A DNA stretch of 7,318 nucleotides, from contig JBOFEZ010000098.1 in NCBI GenBank assembly GCA_051648365.1, positions 1 to 7,318 on the forward strand, in the 5' to 3' direction. The notes beneath the pieces were generated by a model that did not search any database, had not been told where the DNA came from, and saw nothing but the letters and a program-made list of their open reading frames with translations. Numbering within the stretch: position 1 is the first letter of the stretch; each line of letters begins with the position of its first letter. The stretch comes from JAGNZR01 sp051648365. GTDB taxonomy: Bacteria; Fusobacteriota; Fusobacteriia; Fusobacteriales; Fusobacteriaceae. The position numbers and the translations under genes were made by a program. This document shows, one piece after another, positions 6,102 to 7,318 of this stretch.

Positions 6102-7049
6102 ATGCCATCTTTAGATATGCCTTTGGAAGAGTTGAAAAACTATAATGGAATAAATCCTCGACCTGATGATTTTGAAGATTATTGGAAAAGAGCTCTAGAA
6201 GAATTGGACACCTTAGAAACTGTCTATGAAATCAGAGAAGCGGAATTTAAGACTCCAAATATAATATGTTACAATCTGACCTTTCTAGCTTTGGATGGGA
6301 CAAAAATATATTCAAAACTACTGGTTCCTAAAGTTATAAAAAATCCTCTTGCAGCCATAGTAGAGTTTCATGGGTATGGGGGTCAGAGTCGTGAGTGGGT
6401 TACTAAACTTCCTATGGCAGAAGCTGGAAATATAGTTTTTTCCATGGATATAAGGGAACAGATGGGTGAGAGTGGAAAAGGAGATTATAGAAGAGGGAAT
6501 CTTATAAGAGGATTGGCCTCAGAAAATCCTGATGATCTCTATTATAGATCTGTATATTTGGATGCAGTATCTCTTATAAGAATAGCTCTAGATATGGAGA
6601 TTGTTGATAATTCTAAAATAGCTACCCTAGGGATTTCTCAGGGCGGAGCACTAGCTCTGGCAGCTGCAGCACTTGAAACTAGAGTTTCTAATGTGTTTTC
6701 TGTATATCCTTTTCTTTCAGATTTTAAAAGAGTCTGGGATATGGATTTGGGAGAATCTCCCTATGAGGAGTTAAAATTTTTCTTTAAATTCAAAGATCCT
6801 CTTCATAAAAAAGGTTTGGAGACATTCACCAAACTAGGATATATAGATATACAATTTTTAGCAGAAAAGATAAAGGGAGATGTGATTTTTGCCACTGCTC
6901 TTCAAGACAGAATATGTCCTCCCTCTACTCAATTTGCCACATACAATAAAATAAAAGCTTCTAAAAATATGCTAATATATCCAGACTTCGGCCATGAAGA
7001 GATTACGGGATTGACTGATGTAATTTATCAATGGAGTCTTACGCTCTAA
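6102..7049 (+). CDS. CE7 family esterase, probable sialic acid O-acetylesterase
   Basis: Alpha/beta-hydrolase of the acetyl xylan esterase / cephalosporin C deacetylase type (AXE1, CE7), 315 aa, typical length. Visible are the oxyanion-region His-Gly-Tyr-Gly-Gly (90-94), the nucleophile elbow Gly-Ile-Ser-Gln-Gly-Gly with Ser179, Asp269 in Gln-Asp-Arg-Ile-Cys-Pro-Pro, and His298 in Gly-His-Glu-Glu: a complete catalytic triad. The family's Arg-Gly-Gln signature reads Arg118-Glu119-Gln120, an unusual change. There is no signal peptide, so it should act in the cytoplasm. Its place 8 bases after nanA, with GGAGGG (6093-6098) overlapping the nanA stop, argues that it deacetylates O-acetylated sialic acid (or a related acetylated sugar) after import rather than xylan. 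Family membership is well supported; the substrate is inferred from context. Confidence 0.88.
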   Translation: MPSLDMPLEELKNYNGINPRPDDFEDYWKRALEELDTLETVYEIREAEFKTPNIICYNLTFLALDGTKIYSKLLVPKVIKNPLAAIVEFHGYGGQSREWVTKLPMAEAGNIVFSMDIREQMGESGKGDYRRGNLIRGLASENPDDLYYRSVYLDAVSLIRIALDMEIVDNSKIATLGISQGGALALAAAALETRVSNVFSVYPFLSDFKRVWDMDLGESPYEELKFFFKFKDPLHKKGLETFTKLGYIDIQFLAEKIKGDVIFATALQDRICPPSTQFATYNKIKASKNMLIYPDFGHEEITGLTDVIYQWSLTL

Positions 7050-7068
7050 AAGTAAAGAGAATAAAAAT

Positions 7069-7115
7069 AAAATATTCTGAGACAGGAGAATAACTTCCAG
7101 TTTCAGAATATTTTT
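7069..7115 (+). terminator. Intrinsic terminator of the sia/nan operon
   Basis: AAAATATTCTGAGAC (7069-7083) pairs with 7100-7114 over 15 base pairs with a single G-U, and the stem continues past one mismatch with GGAG/TTCC around a 6-base loop. A short T-run ends the 3' arm at 7111-7115. It starts 20 bases after the last stop codon. The A-rich 5' flank means it could also work in reverse for a convergent transcript. Confidence 0.82.
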
Positions 7116-7189
7116 GTTGTTGGGTATATAGTCCAAGCATCATTTTTTTCTCAAAATCTTATCATTTATGTATTTTTTTAAATAAAATC

Positions 7190-7223
7190 AAGGGATAACA
7201 TAATTACTTTGACGTTATCCCTT
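7190..7223. repeat. Perfect inverted repeat over a promoter, candidate operator
   Basis: AAGGGATAAC (7190-7199) and GTTATCCCTT (7214-7223) form perfect 10-base arms with a 14-base spacer. The spacer holds most of a -35 box (7209-7214) and the right arm lies between the -35 and -10 boxes, the usual place for a repressor site. Alternatively, read on the - strand, the hairpin is followed by T-rich sequence and might end a gene coming from the right. I prefer the operator reading because of the promoter match. Confidence 0.5.
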
Positions 7224-7236
7224 AAACAAATATAAT
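7209..7236 (+). promoter_or_regulatory. Near-consensus promoter reading out of the window
   Basis: TTGACG (7209-7214), a 16-base spacer and a perfect TATAAT (7231-7236) form a strong sigma-70-type promoter on the + strand. Transcription would begin near 7243, just before the GC-rich hairpin. No gene starts before the window ends, so the target lies to the right. A perfect TTGACA at 7305-7310 may be the -35 box of a second promoter, but its -10 region is cut off. Confidence 0.5.
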
Positions 7237-7248
7237 ATTTTTCAATGT

Positions 7249-7269
7249 GGGGTTTTCAAGGAAAACCCC
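7249..7269. repeat. GC-rich perfect hairpin at the right edge
   Basis: GGGGTTTTC (7249-7257) and GAAAACCCC (7261-7269) pair perfectly around a 3-base loop. It has no T-run on the + strand and so is not a good terminator. It sits a few bases after the predicted start of the right-edge transcript, so it could be a 5' RNA structure, or part of a mobile element end. I cannot decide which. Confidence 0.45.
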
Positions 7270-7318
7270 GGGCTTGGCCTATCTAAAAATTGAATATTGA
7301 AGCTTTGACAAAAGAAAA

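Noticed and set aside
76..7284. TGGCCTA shared by both flanks of the operon in the same orientation
   Set aside because: A 7-base match is expected by chance between flanks of this size; the surrounding bases do not extend it, so it is no evidence for a mobile unit.
7242..7316. Short - strand frame ending in a Leu-Asp-Arg-Pro ... Leu-Lys-Thr-Pro-His patch, recalling the C-terminus of IS3/IS30-type transposases
   Set aside because: Only 24 codons are visible, the similarity rests on a few residues that are partly forced by the perfect hairpin, and it conflicts with the promoter reading of the same block. Needs the sequence to the right.

Overview
The window carries one complete, compact operon for the uptake and breakdown of sialic acid (N-acetylneuraminate, Neu5Ac), all on the + strand. 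The order is siaP-siaQ-siaM-nanK-nanE-nanA, followed by a CE7-type carbohydrate esterase. The DNA is AT-rich, codons mostly end in A or T, and Shine-Dalgarno sites are strong. SiaP resembles the Haemophilus/Fusobacterium type of sialic acid binding protein. My best guess is a member of the Fusobacteriota (Ilyobacter, Propionigenium, Cetobacterium or Fusobacterium relatives), but this is inferred from composition and gene content; no rRNA or other marker is present, and a low-GC Firmicute is not excluded.

Layout. Bases 1-668 hold no intact gene. There is a terminator-like hairpin at the left edge (12-63), probably ending a neighbour outside the window. A decayed reading frame with several in-frame stops (about 305-535) resembles an ISL3-family transposase. 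A good extended -10 promoter lies at 560-588, and a leader of about 75 bases contains an inverted repeat (621-643) that could be an operator. Bases 669-7049 are the seven genes with gaps of 0-46 bases, including a 1-base overlap (siaQ/siaM), two directly abutting genes (nanK/nanE) and a stop codon overlapping the next Shine-Dalgarno (nanA/esterase). A strong intrinsic terminator (7069-7115) ends the operon. The right edge has a near-consensus promoter (7209-7236) whose -35 box lies inside a perfect 10-bp inverted repeat, followed by a GC-rich hairpin; these probably belong to the next gene, which is out of view.

How the genes work together. SiaP captures sialic acid outside the cytoplasmic membrane and hands it to the SiaQ-SiaM TRAP transporter, which imports it with sodium. 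The esterase, which has no signal peptide, probably removes O-acetyl groups in the cytoplasm. NanA splits Neu5Ac into pyruvate and N-acetylmannosamine (ManNAc), NanK phosphorylates ManNAc, and NanE epimerises ManNAc-6-phosphate to GlcNAc-6-phosphate. The last steps (NagA, NagB), a sialidase and a transcriptional regulator are not in the window and must be encoded elsewhere.

The system is mostly a known one. The points most worth a second look are the esterase with an altered RGQ signature (REQ) in a cytoplasmic, post-import position; the candidate operator in the siaP leader; the promoter/operator at the right edge; and the transposase remnant directly upstream.
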